A stretch of 64,000 bases of DNA from a candidate division Zixibacteria bacterium SM23_81 (GTDB lineage: Bacteria; SM23-81). Shown here piece after piece: positions 1 through 7,551 of the stretch. The number at the start of each line of letters is the position of its first letter. Position 1 is the stretch's first letter. The DNA lies in NCBI GenBank assembly GCA_001304015.1, contig LJUY01000004.1, positions 1 to 64,000 on the forward strand, given 5' to 3'. A program made the position numbers and the translations under genes. The notes beneath the pieces were generated by a model. That model searched no databases. It saw only the letters and a list, made by a program, of their open reading frames with translations, and had not been told where the DNA came from.

Positions 1-2916
1 CGTACTAGGACAAATCTCCGAATAGGCACAATAGCGACAAGCCCTCCAACTCGGCTTCGGGCTGTAATCTCGGGAGCGGATACCCTGTGCAGCCTTATCT
101 ATCTGATCGACCGTTTTGCCCAACATCTTCTCAGTGACCCGGGCCGAGCCCACCAGTCCCGACTCCAGAAAGTGCAGCTCCACCGACTGGGGCGTGATGC
201 CCTTGGTCTGTTGATAGGCCAGAGCGTAAATGGCCAGCTGCAGGCTGTCCTTGACCCGCTTGTCGGCGGCCTTGTGATCGCGGATTTCTGAGGACTTGAA
301 GTCCACGATGGTCGCTCCACCATCCCGCTGATCCACCCGATCCCAGCGCCCTTGCACTCTATTGTTGCCCTGCAGAAAGCTGAACTCCTCCTCCACCGCA
401 ATCGGCACAACGCTGCTTTGCTCCTGCTCCTCGTAGAACCGCTTCAGGGCTTCCTCACCGGACTGCAGGCGCTTCTCCTCATGCTCCCGGGACAGGAAGC
501 CCTCGCTGATCCAGGCTCGGCGGAAGATATCGAGGACCTCCTTCAGATCCATTTTCTTGCCGGCGATTTTCTGTTGAAAATAGGCCTGCACGGCCTGGTG
601 CAGCGCTTGACCGTAGACGATGGAGTGGTGAGGTAAAAGGGGCACCCTGAGGATGTGGACATACTTGTAGCGCAGGGGGCAGGTGAGGTAGTCGTCCACT
701 TGGTAGGGGCTCAGATTGAGAACCTCATCCTCGGGGATGGTCCGGGGAGTTACGGATGTGGTCTCGGGAACGGGGGCGTTCTGGCGGATGGCCTCCTCAG
801 GGGAGGTCTTCACATACTGGTCATCGGATCGGGGCTTGTCCGTGGCCTCTAGGACGAACTGGCTGACCTTGCGAGTCCGCATGCCGCCGTAATCAAGGGC
901 GCTGGTCAGATAGAGCTCTCTCTGGGCGCGGGTCATGCCCACATAGAACAGCCGCCGTTCCTCCTGCAGGTGCACATCACCGTGTGGGATGATTTCCTTG
1001 ACCAGCGTGTTAGGCAGCTCGATGAGATCACGACGGTTGATGGGCGGAAACTTATTCTGCACCAGGCTGACCATGAAGACCACGGGATACTCCAATCCCT
1101 TGGCCTTGTGAACCGTGAGGACATTGACGGCATCGATATCCAAGTCGGCCTCAGCTGTGGCGGGATCGTCTCCGGCTTCTAGGAGAAGATCGAGATGCTC
1201 CACGAACTGGGGAATCCTGTCCATCTGGGCCAGATGGGCAAAGCCGCGGACCATCTCGAAGAAGCGGGCGATATTCTTGATCTTTTGATCAGCCCCCGGG
1301 GTTCCATCGTGGGTGAGCCGGTAGAGGTACTTTTTATCCGTTAAAAACCGATATAGAACCACCCCAGAAGGCTGACTCCGGGACAACTTTAGGTATCTCT
1401 CGAGATCATTCATCAACACCCGGATAGTGGCTCGGCCCTCGTTGGAGAGCTCTTTGAGCTCGGAGAAATCTTCCAGATGGAGGAATAAATCGTGAAGGGT
1501 GATGTTACGTCGCTTGGCCAAATTCATACAGCGAGTTAGATCGGCTATGCTGACAGCATAGACCTCAGGGGAAGACGCTAGGTGGTAGAGGCTGACAGAA
1601 TCGTCAAAGTTGGCTAGAGATCGGAGGAAGGCCGTCAGAAAGCGAATTTCCTCCCGGCTATACAGACCGCGGCTGCCGGAGAAGCGATAGGGAATGCCTT
1701 GCATGTTTAGGCTTCGAAGAAAAGGATCGGCATCGGCGTTGGCCCGCACCAGGATGGCGAAGTCGCCAAAATCGCACTCACCCCGTGACTTCTTCTCGGC
1801 GATGGTCCTGGCCACCCATTCGCTCTGACTGGTGACGGTGTCGAAATGGAGGTGTTGGGGAGGTATGCCTTTTGAGGACAAGGCCTTCAAACGCTTGTCG
1901 ATGTCGTTCTTCACTTCCAGGCGCTCGGGATTATTAAACAGTATGAGCCTGCGGGCGGTGTCCAGAATGGCCTGGTGGGAGCGGTAGTTCTTGGTCAGGA
2001 CCACCTGCTTGGCTTTGGGGAAAACGTCCATGAAGCCCAGGATGTTGCTGATGGCCGCCCCACGGAATTTGTAGATGGACTGGTCGTCGTCGCCCACCAC
2101 GGTGATGTTCCGATGGCCGGAGGCCAGAAGTTGCAGAAGCTGGAACTGGGCGTAGTTAGTATCCTGGAACTCATCTACCAAGATGTAACGGAACTTATCC
2201 TGATAGCGCTTCAGAACCAGGGGGTGCTCCCGAAACAGCTTCAGGGTCAGGTTGACCTGATCCCCGAAGTCCACTTTGTCCTCTCGTGCTAAAAGCTCCT
2301 GATACTTCTGATATGTCTCGGCGATCTCGCCCTGCTGAATGGCCAGCTCCACGAGAGCCTCATCATCAGGATTCTTGGCGGCTCGATTCCCGAGTCCAGC
2401 GGCATATTTAAGGTACTCCTGGGGGCTGACATCCTCGTCCTTGGCTCGGGAGATCAGGTTGATCATGGCAGAGACGAACTTGGTGGGATTGCCCAGGGGA
2501 CGATAATAGGACAGGGGGAAGTCGAAAAGGTGCTCCCGGAAGAAGACAACCTGCTCCGGTTGAGACATTACCCGAAAATCGGGGCTCAACCCCAGCTCAA
2601 GAGCGTGCTCCCGGATGATTCGATCGCCGAAGGCATGGAAGGTGCTGATCCAGACGTTGACGAAGCCGTAGGGCACTAGCAGGTCCACCCTCTCCTCCAT
2701 CTCCGCGGAAGCCTTATCGGTGAAGGTGAGGGCCACGATCTCCTCGGGCCGGGCTCTCTTGGCCGCGATGAGGTAGGCGATGCGATGGACGATGACTTTG
2801 GTCTTGCCCGTGCCGGCACCGGCCACGATGAGCAGAGGGCCGCGGTTGTGTTTCACGGCCCTCTGCTGCTGGGGATTTAACCCCTCTAGGATTTTTACCT
2901 TGGCCAGCTCGGCCAT
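1..2916 (-). CDS. UvrD/AdnB-type ATP-dependent helicase with C-terminal PD-(D/E)XK nuclease domain (3' end outside window)
   Basis: Superfamily 1A helicase fused to a RecB-type nuclease, expected to unwind and resect DNA ends in recombinational repair. The frame is open from an ATG at 2916, behind AAGGAAAGG, through 972 codons to the left edge without a stop. Seen in order: Q motif LNPQQQ, Walker A GAGTGKT (33-39), motif II VDEFQD near residue 245, VGDDDQSIYKFRGA near 272, TVHKAKGLE near 605 and FYVGMTRA near 655. The nuclease part shows YLTCPLRY, then GRWDRVD and VDFKSS near 870, QLAIYA, and a last CRYCAYSEIC. The early Cys plus C-x2-C-x5-C matches the Fe-S nuclease signature of AddB/Cas4 relatives. 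It starts 31 bp after mltG, so the two are probably co-transcribed. No RecC/AddB-like partner is visible here. Confidence 0.93.
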   Translation of the reverse strand, partial: MAELAKVKILEGLNPQQQRAVKHNRGPLLIVAGAGTGKTKVIVHRIAYLIAAKRARPEEIVALTFTDKASAEMEERVDLLVPYGFVNVWISTFHAFGDRIIREHALELGLSPDFRVMSQPEQVVFFREHLFDFPLSYYRPLGNPTKFVSAMINLISRAKDEDVSPQEYLKYAAGLGNRAAKNPDDEALVELAIQQGEIAETYQKYQELLAREDKVDFGDQVNLTLKLFREHPLVLKRYQDKFRYILVDEFQDTNYAQFQLLQLLASGHRNITVVGDDDQSIYKFRGAAISNILGFMDVFPKAKQVVLTKNYRSHQAILDTARRLILFNNPERLEVKNDIDKRLKALSSKGIPPQHLHFDTVTSQSEWVARTIAEKKSRGECDFGDFAILVRANADADPFLRSLNMQGIPYRFSGSRGLYSREEIRFLTAFLRSLANFDDSVSLYHLASSPEVYAVSIADLTRCMNLAKRRNITLHDLFLHLEDFSELKELSNEGRATIRVLMNDLERYLKLSRSQPSGVVLYRFLTDKKYLYRLTHDGTPGADQKIKNIARFFEMVRGFAHLAQMDRIPQFVEHLDLLLEAGDDPATAEADLDIDAVNVLTVHKAKGLEYPVVFMVSLVQNKFPPINRRDLIELPNTLVKEIIPHGDVHLQEERRLFYVGMTRAQRELYLTSALDYGGMRTRKVSQFVLEATDKPRSDDQYVKTSPEEAIRQNAPVPETTSVTPRTIPEDEVLNLSPYQVDDYLTCPLRYKYVHILRVPLLPHHSIVYGQALHQAVQAYFQQKIAGKKMDLKEVLDIFRRAWISEGFLSREHEEKRLQSGEEALKRFYEEQEQSSVVPIAVEEEFSFLQGNNRVQGRWDRVDQRDGGATIVDFKSSEIRDHKAADKRVKDSLQLAIYALAYQQTKGITPQSVELHFLESGLVGSARVTEKMLGKTVDQIDKAAQGIRSRDYSPKPSWRACRYCAYSEICPST

Positions 2917-2947
2917 TTTCCTTTCCTTAAAAGGGAATCTGAGCTCA

Positions 2948-4156
2948 CTAGCCTCCCAGATTCTTTTTGATGCGACGGATGGCGTTGATATGCTCCCGGC
3001 TTGTTCGGGAGAACTGATGGCTCCCGTCCCCGCGAGCTACGAAATAGAGATAGTCCACGTCGATTGGGTATAACGCAGCTACAATAGAGGCTTTACCCGG
3101 GCTGCTGATGGGTCCTGGGGGAAGGCCGTAGTGACGATAGGTATTGTAGGGAGATTCCACCTCCAGGTCCTTGCGGGTCAGGGGTGTTGTCTTTCCCCCA
3201 AGGGCGTATATTACGGTAGGGTCGCACTGTAACATCATCCTCTTTTTCAGGCGATTATGATAGACCGCGGAAATGATGGGCCGCTCCTCAGCGATCCTGG
3301 CCTCCTCCTCGATCATAGAAGCCAGCGTGATGACCTGGTGATTGGTCATATCAAGTTCTGCAGCCCGGCGGTTCAGGTCTGTATCGTAAATCTGGCGAAA
3401 TCGCGAGATCATGATGTCGATGAGCTCGTGGGCGGGCATGCCCCAGTGCAGGTCGTACGTATCTGGAAAAAGATATCCCTCCAGGCTTGTGGCTTGGATA
3501 CCGTTCTCTTGAGCCACTTGGGGATCGACGGCTAATCCGACAAAAATCTCAGCATCTATGCCGGATTCTCTCTCTAGAAGCTCTGCCATTTGCCGAATGG
3601 TTAGCCCCTCGGGAATGGTGACCAACCGCGCGCTGACGTATCCCCGAACCAGACTGTTCAGCACTTCAAGAGGTCTGGTTCCCGGTGCGAAGGAGTATCT
3701 TCCCGCTTTGAGCTCGCTTTCCACTCCCAGAAATTTGGACAGGAATAAGAACTGACCGACGCTGGGAATGATGCGCTCATGAGCCAATATGGCGGCTATC
3801 TCTCGAACTCCCAGGCCCCGTTCCAGAACAACTTCTGAAGTGCGTCCCCGGGTTAGGTTCAAGGAGAAGGGGCCGTAAAAAGTGAAGGCTAACAGGATAG
3901 CCAGGGAGACAAGGATGAGGATGGCCTGTTCACGATAAGGATTCCGTGCCCAGAGTTGATTTCTGAACCAGGAGGTCGCTCGGAGACCGGTGTATCCCAA
4001 AGCAACGACGACCAGAATTAGCAGGTATAAGGGAATCAGCAGCAGGTAAGCTAAGATGCGAGCGAAGTGCTGAAAGGTCCCACCCCGTAGCCAGATTTTA
4101 TTTCGCTTTTGGGCTGCCGAACCGGCTGAAGAGGGTATGATTTTTACATTTTTCAT
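2948..4156 (-). CDS. mltG: Endolytic murein transglycosylase MltG (YceG family)
   Basis: Membrane-anchored lytic transglycosylase that cuts nascent peptidoglycan strands and sets glycan length. The 402 residues contain SLEGYLFPDTY (224-234), typical of the family, and ASMIEEEA (279-286), where Glu283 aligns with the catalytic Glu of E. coli MltG; YHNRL (299-303) follows. Two hydrophobic stretches near 33-54 and 78-96 lie at the N-terminus. E. coli MltG has a single anchor, so the N-terminal part is longer than usual. The next gene in the transcript is the helicase-nuclease 31 bp downstream. Upstream, 72 bp separate it from the transposase gene. Confidence 0.95.
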   Translation of the reverse strand: MKNVKIIPSSAGSAAQKRNKIWLRGGTFQHFARILAYLLLIPLYLLILVVVALGYTGLRATSWFRNQLWARNPYREQAILILVSLAILLAFTFYGPFSLNLTRGRTSEVVLERGLGVREIAAILAHERIIPSVGQFLFLSKFLGVESELKAGRYSFAPGTRPLEVLNSLVRGYVSARLVTIPEGLTIRQMAELLERESGIDAEIFVGLAVDPQVAQENGIQATSLEGYLFPDTYDLHWGMPAHELIDIMISRFRQIYDTDLNRRAAELDMTNHQVITLASMIEEEARIAEERPIISAVYHNRLKKRMMLQCDPTVIYALGGKTTPLTRKDLEVESPYNTYRHYGLPPGPISSPGKASIVAALYPIDVDYLYFVARGDGSHQFSRTSREHINAIRRIKKNLGG

Positions 4157-4217
4157 TGTTCGAGACTGTATGAGCGATAATGCTAATTTAACTGTTGGTA
4201 CTTTGCGGGGATCCTCT

Positions 4218-4245
4218 GTAGGGGCGATTCATGAATCGCCCCTAC
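4218..4245. repeat. 28-bp perfect palindrome, copy A, at the 3' end of the RAYT gene
   Basis: A perfect palindrome with half-site gtaggggcgattca. It contains the stop codon of the transposase gene and encodes its last residues (RGDS). An identical 28-bp core recurs at 4510-4537. It behaves like the REP-type hairpin expected to be recognised by this class of transposase. Confidence 0.9.
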
Positions 4246-4786
4246 TAAAAATATCTTTCCAATAATCGCTTTGGTCCATGTTATAGTTCTTTGATTCAGG
4301 GTTTTCTCTATCAAGTTGCCATTTGAGAGGATTATTCTGGATGTATTCCCGGATCCTGTTTAATTCGGATTCATTCCGAATGATATGATCATAGTAACTT
4401 CGTTGCCAGAAAGATTGCCCTGTTCGATTCAATATCTGGTTGATTCGTTTCGCTGTATTCATTTTAAAATAGCCGATAGCCTTGGATAATAGCATGGCGC
4501 GTCGGGATTGTAGGGGCGATTCATGAATCGCCCCTACATTTTTTGCAGGAATGAAGATAATCCCGTGAATATGGTTTGGCATAATAACAAACTCGTCCAA
4601 TTCTATTTCTGGAAATCGTATCGCCAATTCATTCCAATGTGTCAAAATAACATATTTAAGCTTGGGGATTTTTTCAAATGATGCCATATGATTTTTGGTA
4701 CATATTGTGACGAAATATGCTCCTTTCTGAGAGTAATTGAAATGTTTTAACCGAAGAGATCTGCGATGTCGCTGATGTTGTTTCAT
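4229..4786 (-). CDS. REP-associated tyrosine transposase (RAYT, Y1/HUH superfamily)
   Basis: Single-strand DNA transposase-like protein of the IS200/IS605-related RAYT group, domesticated or semi-mobile enzymes linked to REP palindromes. The 185 residues show FVTICT (25-30), the HUH motif MPNHIHG (69-75, His72 and His74), FWQRSYYDHIIRNE (126-139) with candidate nucleophile Tyr131/132, and the usual ending REYIQNNPLKW. Length is normal for the family. One palindrome copy lies inside the reading frame and encodes NVGAIHESPLQ (83-93) between the HUH motif and the Tyr helix; a second copy spans the stop codon. The gene stands alone between a membrane-protein gene and mltG, as expected of a single-gene insertion. 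Confidence 0.93.
   Translation of the reverse strand: MKQHQRHRRSLRLKHFNYSQKGAYFVTICTKNHMASFEKIPKLKYVILTHWNELAIRFPEIELDEFVIMPNHIHGIIFIPAKNVGAIHESPLQSRRAMLLSKAIGYFKMNTAKRINQILNRTGQSFWQRSYYDHIIRNESELNRIREYIQNNPLKWQLDRENPESKNYNMDQSDYWKDIFSRGDS
4509..4538. repeat. 30-bp perfect palindrome, copy B, inside the RAYT reading frame
   Basis: Same core as the palindrome at 4218-4245, extended by one base pair on each side. It lies in frame within the transposase gene and is translated as a loop (VGAIHESPL). I found no third copy elsewhere in the window by eye. Confidence 0.9.
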
Positions 4787-4808
4787 TTTCTAAAAGGCTC
4801 AATTTGAC

Positions 4809-5519
4809 CTATCCCATATCCGGCTCCGCTGCAACAGCACGCCCCTGCTCCCCTCCCCCTTGTGACGTGCTGACCGCATAATACAGGGAGGCGAAGGCTG
4901 AATGGATCCACATGACCGCCGGGATGATGCCCACCACAAGGCAGATGATCCCTGCGATAACAATGGGAATTGCCAACAAAGCCATCAGGAAAACCTTGTT
5001 GGCATGGCCTCTGGTCAGCCGCCAGCTTTCTTTCACCGCTGGGATGGTCTCCATTTTGCGGTCCACCACAAGGTAAGAGACGAAGGCCAGCCGGCAGGCC
5101 AATATGATACCTGGCACGATGAGCACGAAAATTCCCAAGACGATGATAACACCCACCAGCAAATTCGCCAGGACGGCGTGCCAGTAATTCTGAAAGACCT
5201 CGAACATGTCTTTTATCTGTAACCTGTCCCCCCTGGCGGCTTTGAGGAAAGCAAAGGAAACGCCGTACTCTATGGGGTTGGTGAGCAGGATACCATAAAC
5301 CATCGCCATAAGACCCACCAGCACACCAGCGTATTGAAATTCCTCCGCAGCGTGCCCCATAATAGCGCCGGGAAGAGCGATGAAGAAGGCGATCAGCCCG
5401 ATGACGAACAGCTCCAGGATAAATTTCCACAGCTGTCGCCACCCGTGACCGTAACTGGTGATGACCCCCGGTTCAGGGGGAGGCACATTCTGTACAACGC
5501 GTTTGGCTTCTTGATTCAT
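4809..5519 (-). CDS. Multi-pass membrane protein of unknown function
   Basis: A 236-residue integral membrane protein with about five to six hydrophobic segments. These include FVIGLIAFFIALPGAIMG, a long stretch around VGVIIVLGIFVLIVPGIILA, and ALLAIPIVIAGIICLVVG. The part with WRLTRGHANKVFL after a cytosolic DRKMETIPAVKESW resembles the repeated membrane domain of DUF975 and glycerophosphodiester phosphodiesterase membrane-domain proteins. That resemblance is by eye and the function is unknown. The ATG at 5519 is chosen because AAAGGAGG sits 5-6 nt upstream; a GTG at 5525 lies within that ribosome-binding site and is less likely. The tail is soluble and Gly/Glu-rich. Confidence 0.8.
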   Translation of the reverse strand: MNQEAKRVVQNVPPPEPGVITSYGHGWRQLWKFILELFVIGLIAFFIALPGAIMGHAAEEFQYAGVLVGLMAMVYGILLTNPIEYGVSFAFLKAARGDRLQIKDMFEVFQNYWHAVLANLLVGVIIVLGIFVLIVPGIILACRLAFVSYLVVDRKMETIPAVKESWRLTRGHANKVFLMALLAIPIVIAGIICLVVGIIPAVMWIHSAFASLYYAVSTSQGGGEQGRAVAAEPDMG

Positions 5520-5587
5520 TTCCACCTCCTTTGAAGAATAGGTTACGTATTATGCGATAGAGCCCGCAAGATAAAGTCAAAACGTCG

Positions 5588-6352
5588 TTACAGATACTTG
5601 TTAAACCAGGAGATAGCATCTAAGGCCATCTCAAAAGTAGGGGTATGACCTACGCCTCTGTATTCAATGAGCTGTATAAGGGCCTCTTTAGTGTAATGTT
5701 GTTTTGCTTGTTGGTAAAACTCTTTTGTGTCGTCAATGGGCATTATCTCATCTAATTCACCGTTTAGCATAAGCAAGGGAAAATCCTTCAAGGTCGAGAG
5801 ATAATGGCATGGTTGCCTGTTTTCTATTTGAGAGATCTTCTCTTCGTTGAAATGTTTTGCGTAAACAGAATCCCGAGCCAAGTTTTTTCTCACTGTTTTC
5901 CCCCATTCAGGTGTGGCGATAATGGGGACTGCAGCTCTTACATTGGGGGATCGATGGCGACAAATATAGTCATAGACGATCATTCCCCCCATGGAAAAGC
6001 CGATTAGCCCGACGCTGTGGTTATCGACAGACCGGATGTCGGCGAAAGCGCTTATTATCGTGTCGATATTTTTACTCGACTTGAAAATGACTGTGAACAT
6101 GTGGGCCATTTTTTCCGGATCTGAATAGTTTTTAAACTGGGCTGTTTCTAGTTCGCCGTGGTCATGCGCGTCAAAGAGAATCGTATGATATCCCTCCGTC
6201 GCCACATAATAAGCATATGGCAGCACATTTTCCTTGCGAGCCGCCAGACCGTGCATCATAATCACAAGTGGTCGCTTTTTGTGAGCAGTCTGTGAATACA
6301 ATTCAAGAACAGGAATTCCAGTTATTCGTCTGCCTTTTAGGGTAAGTTTCAA
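5588..6352 (-). CDS. Alpha/beta-fold hydrolase (prolyl-oligopeptidase/dienelactone-hydrolase-like)
   Basis: Cytosolic serine hydrolase of 254 residues; the substrate cannot be read from sequence. The catalytic triad is visible: nucleophile Ser120 in GFSMGG (118-123), acid Asp201 in GELDEIMP, and His236 in GVGHTP. The oxyanion region is MMHGLAARK (32-40), and LFDAHDHGE (59-67) forms the usual loop after strand 4. No signal peptide is seen. It lies 74 bp downstream of ruvX on the same strand and could share its transcript, but nothing ties it functionally to the neighbours. Confidence 0.88.
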   Translation of the reverse strand: MKLTLKGRRITGIPVLELYSQTAHKKRPLVIMMHGLAARKENVLPYAYYVATEGYHTILFDAHDHGELETAQFKNYSDPEKMAHMFTVIFKSSKNIDTIISAFADIRSVDNHSVGLIGFSMGGMIVYDYICRHRSPNVRAAVPIIATPEWGKTVRKNLARDSVYAKHFNEEKISQIENRQPCHYLSTLKDFPLLMLNGELDEIMPIDDTKEFYQQAKQHYTKEALIQLIEYRGVGHTPTFEMALDAISWFNKYL

Positions 6353-6426
6353 GTGTGTCGCCTCTTGATTTACCGATGTGATGACAACGCCATTTAGCCG
6401 TCATGTCTGTCTAATTTCACAATGCC

Positions 6427-6864
6427 TCAGCCCCTTTTCGTGCCTCCGCGTTGAGCCACATAATCCAGGTATCCCTGCAATATCAATGTTGCGGCCACCC
6501 CATCCATATGCTTCTTAGCTCGCCTCTGCTTCACCCCGGTCTCATGAAACATCCTCTCTGCGGCCACGGTGGTCAGCCGTTCATCCCAGATCTCGATGGG
6601 AACTTTCAACCTGGATTGTAAAATTTGCACCATGTGTCTGACATCGGCGGCCGCTGGTCCCTCGCTGCCGTTCATATTCCGGGGGAAACCAACGACCACC
6701 TCTCTCACTTGGTATTCTTCCACCAGGTTCTCAATCTCATCGATCCAGTTCTCGCCCTCTTCTCTTTTCACGTGATTGAGACTCTGAGCCACAGCTCCGG
6801 TGGGATCGCTGATGGCCACCCCGATCCTTTTCGTGCCGGGATCAAGGCCAAGTATTCTAGTCAT
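6427..6864 (-). CDS. ruvX: Putative pre-16S rRNA nuclease / Holliday junction resolvase-like RuvX (YqgF)
   Basis: RNase H-fold nuclease of the YqgF family, implicated in 16S rRNA 5'-end maturation in E. coli and annotated historically as a Holliday junction resolvase. The 145-residue form shows ILGLDPGTKRIGVA at the start with the first metal-binding Asp8, VVVGFPRNMNGSEG, EIWDERLTT and KHMDGVAATLIL with the last acidic residue. The ATG at 6864 is preferred over an upstream in-frame ATG because GAAGGAG lies directly before it and the protein then begins at the first family strand. It overlaps the end of the Nudix gene by 8 bp, which suggests translational coupling. Confidence 0.93.
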   Translation of the reverse strand: MTRILGLDPGTKRIGVAISDPTGAVAQSLNHVKREEGENWIDEIENLVEEYQVREVVVGFPRNMNGSEGPAAADVRHMVQILQSRLKVPIEIWDERLTTVAAERMFHETGVKQRRAKKHMDGVAATLILQGYLDYVAQRGGTKRG

Positions 6865-7537
6865 CTTCTCCTTCGAAATATTCTGCGATGGCGCGGCGGT
6901 GGGAAGCAAAGGCTATGTGGCGGGGCAGCGCGTCCCGACCGAATAAAGCCACGTCGCTGGCATCGTCACCGGCTTGGAGCGCACCCCCAACAATTTCCGT
7001 CAGATAGATGATCAGCACCACCCGGGCCCGGGGATCGTCCCGCCCTGGATATACTCCGAAGAGCTCACGCACCCGGATATCCAGACCGGTTTCTTCCTTG
7101 GCTTCTCTTACAGCACATTCCTGAGGGGTTTCGTCGAGCTCCAGAAAACCGGCGGGGAGGCACCAATCGCCCTGAAAGGGCTCCTCGGCACGTCTCACCA
7201 GGATGATCTTTTGTTCCTGGGGGATGATCATACCCACCGCTGGAACCGGGTTCTGGTAGAATACAAAGCCGCAGTGGGAGCAGACCAAACGTCTTTTACC
7301 ATCCACCTGTTTGTGCATCAAGGAGCCACCGCAGTTCGGACAAAAGCGAAGTTTGGCGCCGCCTTTCACAGAAACAGCGGTTTTGCCCCCGGAGATTTTC
7401 TGAAGCATCTCTTGGTCCTGATCCTTCTGGCGGCGGCGATGGTAGATTTTACCACTGGGTTTAATCCGGGTGACCGGCTTGATCTTCCAGGTTTTGCGTG
7501 TCTTGGGAGTCGGAACTTTGATCTTCTTCTTATCCAT
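6857..7537 (-). CDS. Nudix hydrolase with N-terminal zinc ribbon
   Basis: Nucleoside-diphosphate-X hydrolase of 226 residues. A basic N-terminal tail (1-40) is followed by a zinc ribbon with CPNC (66-69) and CSHC (86-89), then a Nudix box that fits G-x5-E-x7-REUxEExGU exactly (G130, E136, R144-E145, E148-E149, G151). The zinc ribbon followed by NPVPAVG is the arrangement seen in NADH pyrophosphatase-like (NudC) and ADP-ribose pyrophosphatase-like enzymes. The SQPWPFPxS array that marks NudC is not seen, so the substrate is open. The Lys/Arg-rich N-terminus is longer than usual. It starts 14 bp after the phosphatase gene and overlaps ruvX. Confidence 0.92.
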   Translation of the reverse strand: MDKKKIKVPTPKTRKTWKIKPVTRIKPSGKIYHRRRQKDQDQEMLQKISGGKTAVSVKGGAKLRFCPNCGGSLMHKQVDGKRRLVCSHCGFVFYQNPVPAVGMIIPQEQKIILVRRAEEPFQGDWCLPAGFLELDETPQECAVREAKEETGLDIRVRELFGVYPGRDDPRARVVLIIYLTEIVGGALQAGDDASDVALFGRDALPRHIAFASHRRAIAEYFEGEDD

Positions 7538-7551
7538 CTCTTTTATCGAAA

